Below, in pieces: positions 9,310 to 17,627 of a stretch of 61,189 nucleotides of DNA. The translations under genes were made by a program, and so were the position numbers. How positions within the stretch are numbered: the first letter of the stretch is position 1; the number at the start of each line of letters is the position of its first letter. The notes beneath the pieces are model-generated. The model saw nothing but the letters and a program-made list of their open reading frames with translations, had not been told where the DNA came from and searched no databases. The stretch is taken from the NCBI RefSeq assembly GCF_014202635.1, contig NZ_JACHHD010000014.1, positions 1-61,189 of the forward strand, given 5' to 3'. This stretch comes from Faecalicoccus acidiformans. Its GTDB lineage: Bacteria; Bacillota_I; Bacilli_A; Erysipelotrichales; Erysipelotrichaceae.

Positions 9310-11324
9310 AAGTTGAAAAACGAGATGGTACGATCGTTGATTTTGATATGACCAAGATCATTCATGCGATCCAAAAAGCGTTTGATTCTTGTAAGATCAC
9401 ATCGGATCCTCAGATCTTTGAATTACTGGTCTTGCGGGTAAGTGCAGATTTCCAGCCGAAGATCCAAAATGGGATCGTCTCGGTGGAGGATATTCAGGAT
9501 AGTGTTGAACGGATTCTTTCTCAATCCGGCTACATACAAGTTGCCAAATCTTATATCTTGTATCGTAAACAGCGGGAAAATGTACGGCGTATTGAAAATA
9601 CTACACTAGATTATAAAAACATCGTCGATAGTTATTTGAATGATACTGAACGTACGCACCAAAGTGATCAACCTTCCTTGTATTCCGTCGGAGGACTGAT
9701 CTTATCGAATTCAGGAGCCATCACGCGAAATTACTGGATGAGTGAAGTCTATGATGAACCCATTGAAAAAGCGCACGACAGCGGAATGATCCATATTCAC
9801 GATCTTGATATGTTGACAGGAGACAGTGCCAGCTGGAGCTTGTTGTCGCTGATCCAAAAAGGAATCAAGACTCAGCCGGGACAGATTGTTTCTCGTCCGG
9901 CCAAACACTTGATGACCTTGTGCAACCAAATGGTCAATGTATTAGGAATCTTGCAGAATGAATGGGCGGGGGCTCAAAGCTTTTCAGGATTTGATACGTA
10001 TTTGGCACCTTACATCCGCAAGGATTGCTTGGATCGTCTGGAAGTAAAAAAGGCTTTGGAAGCCTTTATTTATGGAGTTAATATTCCTTCGCGATGGGGA
10101 TCGCAAACTCCCTTTGGCAATGTTTTGTTTGATATGAAAGTTCCTGCGGATTTGGTCAGTAAAAAGGCTTGGATCGGCAACCAGCAGTTGGACTTTACTT
10201 ATGGAGATTGTCAGGAAGAGATGAAATTACTGCAAGATGTCTTCTTTGAAATCTTGTGTGAAGGAGATGAAGCGGGAAATGGATTTCCATTTCCGATTCC
10301 GACTGTGATGATTCAGGATGACTTTGATTTTGAAAATGAAAGGTACCAAAACATTTTTCGCTGTGCCGGGAAATATGGTTCCGTTTATTTTGTTCATCAA
10401 GATTTGGAAAACGATCATCGAAAGGTCGATGAACACCTATGGAATCAAAAGCCGGGATTTTATACTTATACGGAAAATTCAGGGAGCATTGGAACCGTCA
10501 CCATCAATTTGGTGCGCTTGGCCTATCTCGCAAAAGACGAAGCAGATTTTTTCAGACAGCTGCAAGAAATCCTGGAGCTTTCTTGCCGGTCTTTACAAAT
10601 AAAAAGACAAGTCTTGAATAAGCTTTTCAAAAGTGGATTGTATCCTTGTAGCGCCCAGTTCATCTCTAATTTAGATTCGCATTTTTCAACGATTGGAATC
10701 GTCGGCATGAACGAGGTGGGACTCAATGCTGCCTGGCTGGGCAAAGATATGTCTGATCCGGATACACAGGCTTTTGCGGTCCGAGTTCTGGATTTTATTC
10801 GTCAACATTTGATTCTTCAACAAGAAAAGACACATTGTCTTTATAATTTAGAGGCGACGCCGGCTGAGAGTGTTTCGGTCCGCTTTGCGGCTAAAGACCA
10901 TGAATTGTATCCCGATATGCCGACCAGTTCCATCGAACGTTATACGAATTCCACCCAGCTCCCATTAGAAAATGAAGAAGATTTGTTCACATCTTTGGAG
11001 ATCCAACAAAAAATTCAAAAATTTTACAATGGAGGCACTTATTTTTCGATTGTTTTAATGCAGGAAATTGAGGATTGGAAGGCGGTTCGCTCTTTGGTTC
11101 AAACGATTATTCGATCCTTTTCATTATATGATTTTGTTTTTTCTCCTGTTTATTCGGTCTGTCCGGAACATGGCTATCAGAAAGGGCAGGTACTTCGTTG
11201 TCCTCAATGCCAGAAAGAATGTACCATCTGGACCCGTTTGGCAGGATATTATCATCCGTTTCCGGCATCAAAGATCCAAAATCATGCGGAGATTTTTAAA
11301 CAGAATCCTTTTGATATCGATTAG
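9306..11324 (+). CDS. NrdD-like glycyl radical protein lacking the usual catalytic cysteines
   Basis: A 672-residue homologue of class III ribonucleoside-triphosphate reductase: ATP-cone at residues 1-90, NrdD core with HIHDLD, LQNEWAGAQSF, PSRWGSQTPF and HFSTIGIVGMNE, a C-terminal zinc site (CPEHG and CPQC), and the glycyl-radical motif RLAGYY (Gly647). Two expected features differ. The conserved YCAGWSL reads DSASWSL, so Ser174 replaces Cys, and the stretch before GSIGTVTI (371-391) lacks the MCCRL-type cysteine segment of the Thermotoga-like branch. It may not reduce ribonucleotides in the normal way. The GTG start overlaps the activase gene and follows AAAGGGGGGA. Confidence 0.85.
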   Translation: MKVEKRDGTIVDFDMTKIIHAIQKAFDSCKITSDPQIFELLVLRVSADFQPKIQNGIVSVEDIQDSVERILSQSGYIQVAKSYILYRKQRENVRRIENTTLDYKNIVDSYLNDTERTHQSDQPSLYSVGGLILSNSGAITRNYWMSEVYDEPIEKAHDSGMIHIHDLDMLTGDSASWSLLSLIQKGIKTQPGQIVSRPAKHLMTLCNQMVNVLGILQNEWAGAQSFSGFDTYLAPYIRKDCLDRLEVKKALEAFIYGVNIPSRWGSQTPFGNVLFDMKVPADLVSKKAWIGNQQLDFTYGDCQEEMKLLQDVFFEILCEGDEAGNGFPFPIPTVMIQDDFDFENERYQNIFRCAGKYGSVYFVHQDLENDHRKVDEHLWNQKPGFYTYTENSGSIGTVTINLVRLAYLAKDEADFFRQLQEILELSCRSLQIKRQVLNKLFKSGLYPCSAQFISNLDSHFSTIGIVGMNEVGLNAAWLGKDMSDPDTQAFAVRVLDFIRQHLILQQEKTHCLYNLEATPAESVSVRFAAKDHELYPDMPTSSIERYTNSTQLPLENEEDLFTSLEIQQKIQKFYNGGTYFSIVLMQEIEDWKAVRSLVQTIIRSFSLYDFVFSPVYSVCPEHGYQKGQVLRCPQCQKECTIWTRLAGYYHPFPASKIQNHAEIFKQNPFDID

Positions 11325-11346
11325 AGGTCTAATGACCTCTTTTTTG
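11323..11346 (+). terminator. Intrinsic terminator after the glycyl radical gene
   Basis: Hairpin AGAGGTC TAAT GACCTCT followed by T's. It overlaps the stop codon and separates this operon from the ABC transporter genes. Confidence 0.85.
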
Positions 11347-11361
11347 TGCTTTTTATGAGTG

Positions 11362-11399
11362 TTGATGTATCTTCTATCCTATGTTAGGATAGGAATACT
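11362..11399 (+). promoter_or_regulatory. Promoter with palindromic operator before ABC exporter genes
   Basis: TTGATG (11362-11367), a 17-base spacer and TAGGAT (11385-11390) form a plausible promoter. A perfect inverted repeat TATCCTA-TGT-TAGGATA (11375-11391) covers the -10 box, where a bound repressor would block RNA polymerase. The size and symmetry suit a small winged-helix repressor such as MarR, but the regulator is not identified. Confidence 0.5.
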
Positions 11400-11420
11400 T
11401 GTGTGAACCAAGGAGGTTTT

Positions 11421-13151
11421 ATGCGACTGATTTTACACTATATGAAAGCGTATAAGATACTTGTATTTTTAAATATCTTATCCGTTTTTGGCTTTGCCTT
11501 GGCAGAGCTTGGGATTCCTACACTGATTTCGAACATGATCGATGAAGGGGTGCTTCGCCAAGACAGTGCGTACCTGATCCACACCGGACTGATCATTGCC
11601 TTGATTTCGGTGATTGGCGTCTTAGGAACGATTTTATTAGGGTATTGTTGCGCTAGAATCTCTACATCTGTGACACGTGACATCCGCAATGATGTCTTTC
11701 GAAAGATTCAGAGTTTCTCGCACGCCCAAATGAATGAGTTTGGAGTTTCTAGTCTGATTACCCGAACTAATAACGATGCTTTCCAAATCATGACGTTTTT
11801 GAATGTGATCTTGCGTACGGCTTTATTGACGCCGGTGATGATCTTTGTCAGTTTTACTTTGACCATTCGTTCAAACTTCAATTTGTCTTTGATCATTGCC
11901 TCGACAGTACCTGTCATTGTTTTGGGTGTGTTTCTAGTCGGAAAGTTTTCTTCGCCAATCAGTGAAAGGCAGCAAGCATCTTTAGATCGTTTGAATCGTA
12001 TCTTCCGCGAAAACTTGACCGGTATCCGTGTCATTCGTTCGTTTAATAATGATGCATATGAAAGTGAGCGCTTTGATAAAGAGAACCGCTACTTTATGAA
12101 GCAGTCCCGGTCGTTGTTTAAGCTGATGTCCAGTACAGAACCCATCTTCTTTTTTGTGATGAATTTGGCAGCTTTGGCAATCTATTATGTGGCAGCAGGT
12201 ATGATCAATGCCAATACTTTACAGGTGGGTATGTTGATCGCATTTATGGAATATTTGTTCCATGCGATGTTGTCCGTGATGTTGTTTTGTACCGTGTTTA
12301 TGATGTATCCTCGAGCAGCGGTTTCTGCGCGAAGGATTCAAGCAGTATTTGATTCTTCTTCGATGATTCTGGATCCTGAAAATCCGCAAGACTTAACTGA
12401 TATTGAATCTTTGGTTTTTGATGATGTGACTTTTGTCTATCCGGATGGAGAAGAACCGGTATTGGAACATATTTCGTTTGAAGTGAAAAAAGGCGAGACC
12501 ATTGCGTTTATTGGTTCTACCGGTTCAGGGAAGAGTACCTTGATTGGTCTGGTTCCTCGTTTTTATGATGTGTCGGATGGGTCGATTCGAATCAATGGAA
12601 AAGATATACGAGAATATTCTTTACAGGATCTGCGATCCAAGATCGGTTATGTTTCGCAAAAGGCATTCTTGTTCAGGGGATCGATTGCGGATAATATTCG
12701 TTTCGGAAAAAAAGATGCCAGTCAAGAAGAGATAGAACATGCCTCTAAAGTGGCTCAGGCTTATGATTTTATTCAGGAAAAGCCGGATCAGTTTGAAGAA
12801 AGAATCGTAGAAGGGGCAACCAATGTATCTGGGGGCCAAAAACAGCGCTTATCGATTACAAGGGCATTGGTTCGCCATCCCCAGATCTATATTTATGATG
12901 ACTCGTTTTCGGCTTTGGATTTTGCGACAGATGCTCGTTTGCGGAAGGCTTTAAAGCCAGAAGTGAAGGATGCGGTCATGATGATCGTAGCACAGCGAGT
13001 TTCGACGATTATGGATGCGGACCATATTTTAGTTTTAAACGAGGGCAAAGTGGCCGGATATGGTACGCATAAGGAGTTATTAGAGAATTGTTCGATCTAT
13101 CGGGAGATCGCATTATCGCAGTTGAGCGAAAAGGAGCTTGCCTATGCTTAA
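11421..13151 (+). CDS. ABC exporter half-transporter, degenerate-site subunit
   Basis: About 576 residues: six membrane helices in the first 320, then an ATPase domain with Walker A GSTGSGKST, signature VSGGQKQR and Walker B IYIYDDSFSALD. In Walker B the catalytic Glu is Asp, as in the non-canonical partner of heterodimeric exporters such as TM287/288, BmrCD and LmrCD. It overlaps the next gene, which supplies the intact Glu. Such pairs export drugs, lipids or peptides; the substrate here is unknown. The ATG at 11421 is chosen because AAGGAGG precedes it. Confidence 0.92.
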   Translation: MRLILHYMKAYKILVFLNILSVFGFALAELGIPTLISNMIDEGVLRQDSAYLIHTGLIIALISVIGVLGTILLGYCCARISTSVTRDIRNDVFRKIQSFSHAQMNEFGVSSLITRTNNDAFQIMTFLNVILRTALLTPVMIFVSFTLTIRSNFNLSLIIASTVPVIVLGVFLVGKFSSPISERQQASLDRLNRIFRENLTGIRVIRSFNNDAYESERFDKENRYFMKQSRSLFKLMSSTEPIFFFVMNLAALAIYYVAAGMINANTLQVGMLIAFMEYLFHAMLSVMLFCTVFMMYPRAAVSARRIQAVFDSSSMILDPENPQDLTDIESLVFDDVTFVYPDGEEPVLEHISFEVKKGETIAFIGSTGSGKSTLIGLVPRFYDVSDGSIRINGKDIREYSLQDLRSKIGYVSQKAFLFRGSIADNIRFGKKDASQEEIEHASKVAQAYDFIQEKPDQFEERIVEGATNVSGGQKQRLSITRALVRHPQIYIYDDSFSALDFATDARLRKALKPEVKDAVMMIVAQRVSTIMDADHILVLNEGKVAGYGTHKELLENCSIYREIALSQLSEKELAYA

Positions 13152-14934
13152 TCGAAAAGCAAGCACGAAAAACTGTATCAAGGGGTTATTGTCTTTTATG
13201 CGCCCGTATCGCACAAAAGCCATCATTGCCCTCGTCATGATCGTGATCACACAAGGGGCTTTTGCCCTCAATCCGATGGTGGAAGGAATGATTACTTCTC
13301 AATTGACGGAGGATGCGATTGCGATCTTAGACCAGGTTCCTGGAGCACACGTTCATTTTGATGTGATTTTTCGCATCATGATGATCTTGATGGGGCTTTA
13401 TCTTTTAAAGACGGTTTCTCAATTGATCACGACATTCTTTTTGACCGATGCGATTCAGGGGACGATGCACGATTTAAGAAATGCTTTGCAGAAAAAGATC
13501 CAGCGATTGCCGGTCCGTTATTTTGATGACCATCCGTTTGGGGATCTTTTAAGTAAGGTGACCAATGATGTCGATGCCTTAAGCAATGCTCTTCAACAAG
13601 CGCTGACTCGCGTTTTTGGCGGTATATTGACGTTTATCTTTGTGATCACAATGATGTTGCGGATCAATATATGGATGAGTGTCATTGCCTTGTTGATCAT
13701 TCCATTCTCATTGATCATAACTAAGTTTGTTGTCGGTCATTCACAGCGTCTTTTTGAAAAACAACAGGCAACCTTGGGAGAACTGAATGGAACGATTACT
13801 GAAATGTATGGCGGATTCAACGAAATCATCCTTTATGGCAAGCAAGAAGATGCCATCAAACGATTCGAGGATGTCAATGAGAGAATGTGCAATGCCAGTT
13901 TTAAGGCCCAATTTGTTTCGAGCTTGATTGCACCGCTGATTTCTTTATGCACTTATCTGGCGATTGGCGGGGTAGCTGTATTAGGTTGTATTTTTGTGAT
14001 ACAGGGAGTCATCACGGTAGGAAACTTGCAGGCATTTATCCGGTATATCTGGCAGATCAATGAGCCGCTTTCTTCGATTTCGCAATTATCCGGTCAAGTG
14101 CAGTCTGCTTTTGCGGGCATGGGGCGAATCTTCGGTATGCTGGAAGAGGAAGAAGAGGTTTTGGAAAATCCGAATCCAATCGTACTGCATGATGTGAAAG
14201 GCATGGTAAAATTTGAACATGTTCAGTTTGGCTATGATGAAGAGCTTTTGATGCACGATGTCAATATTGATGTCAAACCGGGACAGATGGTGGCCATTGT
14301 GGGCCCGACAGGGGCAGGAAAGACCACATTGATGAATCTGTTATTACGCTTCTATGATGTCAAAGGCGGAGCCATCAAGATCGATGGTGTAGATATTCGG
14401 GATATGCCTCGAGAAAGCTTGCGCTCTTTGTTTTCTTTGGTGTTGCAGGATACTTGGCTGTTTAATGGTTCGGTCTATGACAACATCCGATACGGGCGAA
14501 GAGATGCCCGGAAAGATGAAGTGATCGAAGCCGCCAAGATGGCCAATGTTCATCATTTCATTCGCACATTGAGTCAGGGCTATGATACACAGCTGAACGA
14601 AGAAGCAAACAATATCTCACAAGGGGAGAAACAGTTATTAACCATTGCCCGGGCTATTTTAAAAGATCCGCAGATCCTGATTTTAGATGAAGCGACCAGT
14701 TCTGTGGATACGCGTTTAGAGAAGATGCTTCAGGAAGCGATGCAGCGTGTCATGGCCAATCGTACCAGCTTTGTGATTGCACACCGGTTATCGACGATCA
14801 AAAACGCTGACCTTATCCTTGTACTGCAGCATGGAAATATCATCGAGCAAGGAACGCATGAATCTTTATTGGCAAAAAAAGGATTCTATGAAAAGCTCTA
14901 TCATTCCCAATTTGCCAATCAGGAATCCGCATAA
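13144..14934 (+). CDS. ABC exporter half-transporter, catalytic subunit
   Basis: A 596-residue partner of the preceding gene: N-terminal membrane domain with six helices, then Walker A GPTGAGKTT, a diverged signature ISQGEKQL and a canonical Walker B ILILDEATSSVD. Together the subunits would give one working and one degenerate ATP site, the usual arrangement of heterodimeric exporters. The ATG at 13144 lies 7 bases after AAGGAG and overlaps the upstream gene by 8 bases, consistent with translational coupling. A strong terminator follows. Confidence 0.92.
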   Translation: MLNRKASTKNCIKGLLSFMRPYRTKAIIALVMIVITQGAFALNPMVEGMITSQLTEDAIAILDQVPGAHVHFDVIFRIMMILMGLYLLKTVSQLITTFFLTDAIQGTMHDLRNALQKKIQRLPVRYFDDHPFGDLLSKVTNDVDALSNALQQALTRVFGGILTFIFVITMMLRINIWMSVIALLIIPFSLIITKFVVGHSQRLFEKQQATLGELNGTITEMYGGFNEIILYGKQEDAIKRFEDVNERMCNASFKAQFVSSLIAPLISLCTYLAIGGVAVLGCIFVIQGVITVGNLQAFIRYIWQINEPLSSISQLSGQVQSAFAGMGRIFGMLEEEEEVLENPNPIVLHDVKGMVKFEHVQFGYDEELLMHDVNIDVKPGQMVAIVGPTGAGKTTLMNLLLRFYDVKGGAIKIDGVDIRDMPRESLRSLFSLVLQDTWLFNGSVYDNIRYGRRDARKDEVIEAAKMANVHHFIRTLSQGYDTQLNEEANNISQGEKQLLTIARAILKDPQILILDEATSSVDTRLEKMLQEAMQRVMANRTSFVIAHRLSTIKNADLILVLQHGNIIEQGTHESLLAKKGFYEKLYHSQFANQESA

Positions 14935-14940
14935 ACTATG

Positions 14941-14967
14941 AAACGCAACTTGTGTTGCGTTTTTTAG
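14941..14967 (+). terminator. Intrinsic terminator after ABC exporter operon
   Basis: Hairpin AAACGCAAC TTGT GTTGCGTTT with a T-run. Confidence 0.88.
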
Positions 14968-15088
14968 TTTCCAACCAATAAAAGTATGCTGTTTCATGTT
15001 CTTAAGAAAATCTTTAGGTTAAGATTTCGTTAAGTGGGTAAAATGGGGTTTATAATAAGAGTAACTGATTTAGAAAGGAATGAACGGA

Positions 15089-15802
15089 ATGCAAGCAAAA
15101 GAATTCTCTCAAGTGATAAAGCAAAATTTGATTCAAGAATACAAACAGCACTATACGCAAGGAATCTATGGTCAGATCCAGATTGAGTTTGCCTATCATT
15201 CTAACCGTCTTGAAGGCGGAGGACTCTCGCTAGAACAAGTGCGCTCGCTGTTTTTAGACGGACTTATTTTACCAGATGTGAAACCAGTGCATCTATTGGA
15301 TGTTGAAGAGATCACTGGTCATTTTCAAATGTTTGATGAAATGTTGATGACGATATCGAATTCTTTATCACATAATCTGTTAAAGAAGTATCATCTTTGT
15401 TTGCGTAACGGGGTAACCCGCACGCTCAATTTTGCCGGGGAATACAGTAATATCAATCAAAAGGAGGACTCGCTGCCAGAAGAACTGGTTAAGACGATGG
15501 AGTCTTTGATTCGGAATTATAATGAGAAAGATTCGCATTCTTTAGAAGATATGGCACGCTTTCATGTGCAAATGGAAAAGATTTTGCCATTTTTTCAAGG
15601 AAACAGCCGGATCGGTCGGATCGTTCTCTTCAAAGAATGTCTAAAGAATGAAAGAATACCGTTTTGGATTCACAATGAAAATGAATCGGTTTATCATTTT
15701 GCTCTGCAAAAAGGAAAAGAAACAGGAGATATCGAAGATTTGGTTTGCTTGTTCAAAAAAGAACAAGACGCTTTCTATGAGAAATTCAAAGATCGAATTT
15801 AA
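15089..15802 (+). CDS. Fic-domain protein with altered active-site motif
   Basis: A 237-residue protein of the Fic (AMP-transferase) fold. An N-terminal SNRLEG fits the inhibitory (S/T)xxxE(G/N) motif that blocks ATP placement in self-inhibited Fic proteins. The core motif, usually HPFxxGNGRxGR, reads LPFFQGNSRIGR here: the catalytic His is Leu and the second Gly is Ser. Normal AMP transfer therefore seems unlikely; it may bind nucleotide only, or do different chemistry. AGAAAGGA lies 10 bases before the ATG at 15089, and TATAAT is seen at 15051. It is flanked by terminators, so it stands alone. Confidence 0.8.
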   Translation: MQAKEFSQVIKQNLIQEYKQHYTQGIYGQIQIEFAYHSNRLEGGGLSLEQVRSLFLDGLILPDVKPVHLLDVEEITGHFQMFDEMLMTISNSLSHNLLKKYHLCLRNGVTRTLNFAGEYSNINQKEDSLPEELVKTMESLIRNYNEKDSHSLEDMARFHVQMEKILPFFQGNSRIGRIVLFKECLKNERIPFWIHNENESVYHFALQKGKETGDIEDLVCLFKKEQDAFYEKFKDRI

Positions 15803-15843
15803 TTCGTTGACCGGTTCACTTTTATAAAAAAACACTAAACAAT

Positions 15844-15880
15844 AGCCAGGCAACTCAGAGACAGAGCGGCCTGGCTTTTA
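15844..15880. repeat. Hairpin repeat, copy 1 (possible terminator)
   Basis: AGCCAGGC / GCCTGGCT with a 17-base loop, followed by TTTTAG. A near copy stands at 28979-29009: both begin AATAGCCAGG and continue AAxTCAGxG. It lies between convergent genes and could end transcription from either side, though the T-runs are short. Confidence 0.55.
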
Positions 15881-15939
15881 GTACCTGTTCGCGCATGATC
15901 GATTCACAATAGCAGTCTTATACCCTTTTCATGATCAGT

Positions 15940-16353
15940 CTATTCACTGGTATAAGAGAATACAAACTGATCTCCATCGCTGATTTCTAAATCTTGTACA
16001 GCCGGACACATTCCTGCTTCTTTACAAGTTTCATTGGTTTCACTGGAGTACAGCCACCATGGACCTTTATCAAAATCTTGTTTTAAACCTAACATGGAAT
16101 CAATGTATGCACCATAGCTTCCGTCTTCAAATACAACTTCTAATTCATCGCATTCAGACAAAAAGTCATACAAGTTTTCAATATTTCCTTCTTTGGTCAA
16201 TGTTTCATTAAACAATTCTTTGTCGTTGACCTCATCTTTTACGACAATGTCTAAAGACACTTCCTTTACAGAAGAATCTGTATCACTTTGTGAAGAACAG
16301 CCGGTTAAAATCATTCCGGCACACAAGCTCATTAATAAAATATTCTTTTTCAT
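15940..16353 (-). CDS. DUF4430-type lipoprotein in a cobalamin operon
   Basis: A 137-residue lipoprotein: signal peptide with lipobox LTGC (Cys19), a Ser/Asp-rich linker, then a compact domain. GPWWLYSSETNE and the ending DGDQFVFSYTSE fit the DUF4430 / transcobalamin C-terminal-like family, from memory of that family. It is the third gene behind a B12 riboswitch, after an adenosyltransferase and an ECF S-component, so a role in capturing or passing on a corrinoid at the cell surface is a reasonable inference. AAAGGA precedes the ATG. It lies 60 bases after the S-component gene. Confidence 0.8.
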   Translation of the reverse strand: MKKNILLMSLCAGMILTGCSSQSDTDSSVKEVSLDIVVKDEVNDKELFNETLTKEGNIENLYDFLSECDELEVVFEDGSYGAYIDSMLGLKQDFDKGPWWLYSSETNETCKEAGMCPAVQDLEISDGDQFVFSYTSE

Positions 16354-16413
16354 AAGTAAAATCCTTTCGTTTGCGGCAGAAAACCGCTGCCTTTAGAGGA
16401 TGAGGAGTTGACA

Positions 16414-16908
16414 TCAATATCTCCTCTGTAATTTTTCTAAAAATTCAACTAATTTATTTCCAATCAAGGAATATTCAACGCCGCTGATTAGTCCCTGTGG
16501 AATTGAAACCTGTAACCCCAAGATCAAATATAAAACTGTAACTTGTTTAGAGAACAATAGGAATGGTAATTGTAAGAGCTGTCCGGTTAAAAAGGAAAAA
16601 AATCCACATAACAAGATCGGATAGATCTTTCTTTTTACGAGTCTATTTTTATTCAGACCTATGATCAAACTATAGCTTGGATACACCAAAACATACATGG
16701 CATTCCAGGGATTTACGCCTTTGATGAACATATTTATCACAGTAAAGATCAAAGATCCGATTACCGCTTGCCTGGTTGAAAAGCTCATTGCGATCACAAA
16801 AGTACATAAAGTGATGACCTCAAGATACATCACGAAAGAAAGGGAGGTAAAGGCAATAAATTGAATCGCCCCCAGGATAGCACACAATACCATGTCACGT
16901 GTTGTCAT
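16414..16908 (-). CDS. ECF transporter S-component, probably for cobalamin or a precursor
   Basis: A 164-residue, very hydrophobic protein with five or six membrane helices, the size of substrate-binding S-components of energy-coupling-factor transporters. Expression would be controlled by the B12 riboswitch upstream, and its ATG overlaps the adenosyltransferase stop codon (ATGA), so the likely substrate is a corrinoid. It would use a shared EcfA/A'/T module encoded elsewhere. It could be related to the B12 S-component CbrT, which I cannot confirm by eye. Confidence 0.8.
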
Positions 16909-17396
16909 GAAACAACCTCATACGACTTAGAGACAAACACCTTTTCTTCAAATCCTTCTTGTTCATTTTCATACAGAGCCATATAGAAAAACAGATTGGC
17001 CAAAAGATTAAATAGATCATAGATCTTTTTATCCACCTGTTTTTCAGCTTCGATCTTCACGATCCAGCGAACGATATTTTTACATTCACTTCTAAGTACA
17101 TGAAGATAACTTGCCCCAATGCACCCAATCGGCAGATAGAATTCCTTAAATGGTCTTTCATACTTTTGATAGATCTGTTCTACTTGTAGAAATCTTTTAT
17201 CATCAATCGCATTTTTACCACGGATCGATCCATTGGCATGATAGATCGTTTCACATAAAAATAAGAGTTCCTTTTGATCAATATGCTTGATATAGTGCAT
17301 AGACAAACCTAGAAAACTTGCCAGACGATCGGTCATGATTTCATAATCGCACTGACTCGATCTTTCTTTTAGAAAACTGTAAGCACAATAATCCAT
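16905..17396 (-). CDS. Cob(I)alamin adenosyltransferase, PduO-like
   Basis: About 163 residues. It resembles PduO-type ATP:cob(I)alamin adenosyltransferases, which attach the adenosyl group to make coenzyme B12: the region [17 protein letters not shown] matches the family's LPGG...AxLHxARxxCRRAER helix, and [15 protein letters not shown] matches the LNRLSDxLFxxAR helix. It is diverged, and some ATP-binding arginines are not obvious. It is first behind the B12 riboswitch and overlaps the transporter gene. The ATG at 17396 lies 8 bases after AGGAGG; in-frame GTG and ATG codons just upstream are too close to it. Confidence 0.78.
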
Positions 17397-17410
17397 TTTC
17401 ATCACCTCCT

Positions 17411-17437
17411 AAAAAAATCTGCCTTTTGGGCAGATTA
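17411..17437 (-). terminator. Riboswitch-controlled terminator before the cobalamin operon
   Basis: On the minus strand AATCTGCC CAAAA GGCAGATT is followed by seven T's and then immediately by the AGGAGG of the adenosyltransferase gene. It is the expression platform of the B12 riboswitch. Confidence 0.85.
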
Positions 17438-17473
17438 AAAGAAATCTCTTTTTCTTGAGCCCAGAAGAAAAAA

Positions 17474-17620
17474 CTGTTTATAAGAAAGCAGGTCTCCCGA
17501 CTTCATTTCATCCTCTGATCGCCTTCCCGTATTTCCACAGTGGCTTTGATCATCGTCCATATCACGGTTGCTGGGGCAGTTAAAGCTTTTACTTTATTCC
17601 CTTGACTTCCTTATAAGTGA
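17474..17620 (-). ncRNA. Cobalamin (B12) riboswitch
   Basis: Read on the minus strand, the region holds the B12 aptamer landmarks in order: ACTGCCCCAGCAACCG, AGCCACTG, GGGAAGGC and the B12 box GAAGTCGGGAGACCTGC. It is followed by a terminator right before the operon, so cobalamin binding should shut transcription. The ends given are approximate. Confidence 0.93.
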
Positions 17621-17627
17621 TTCAATT

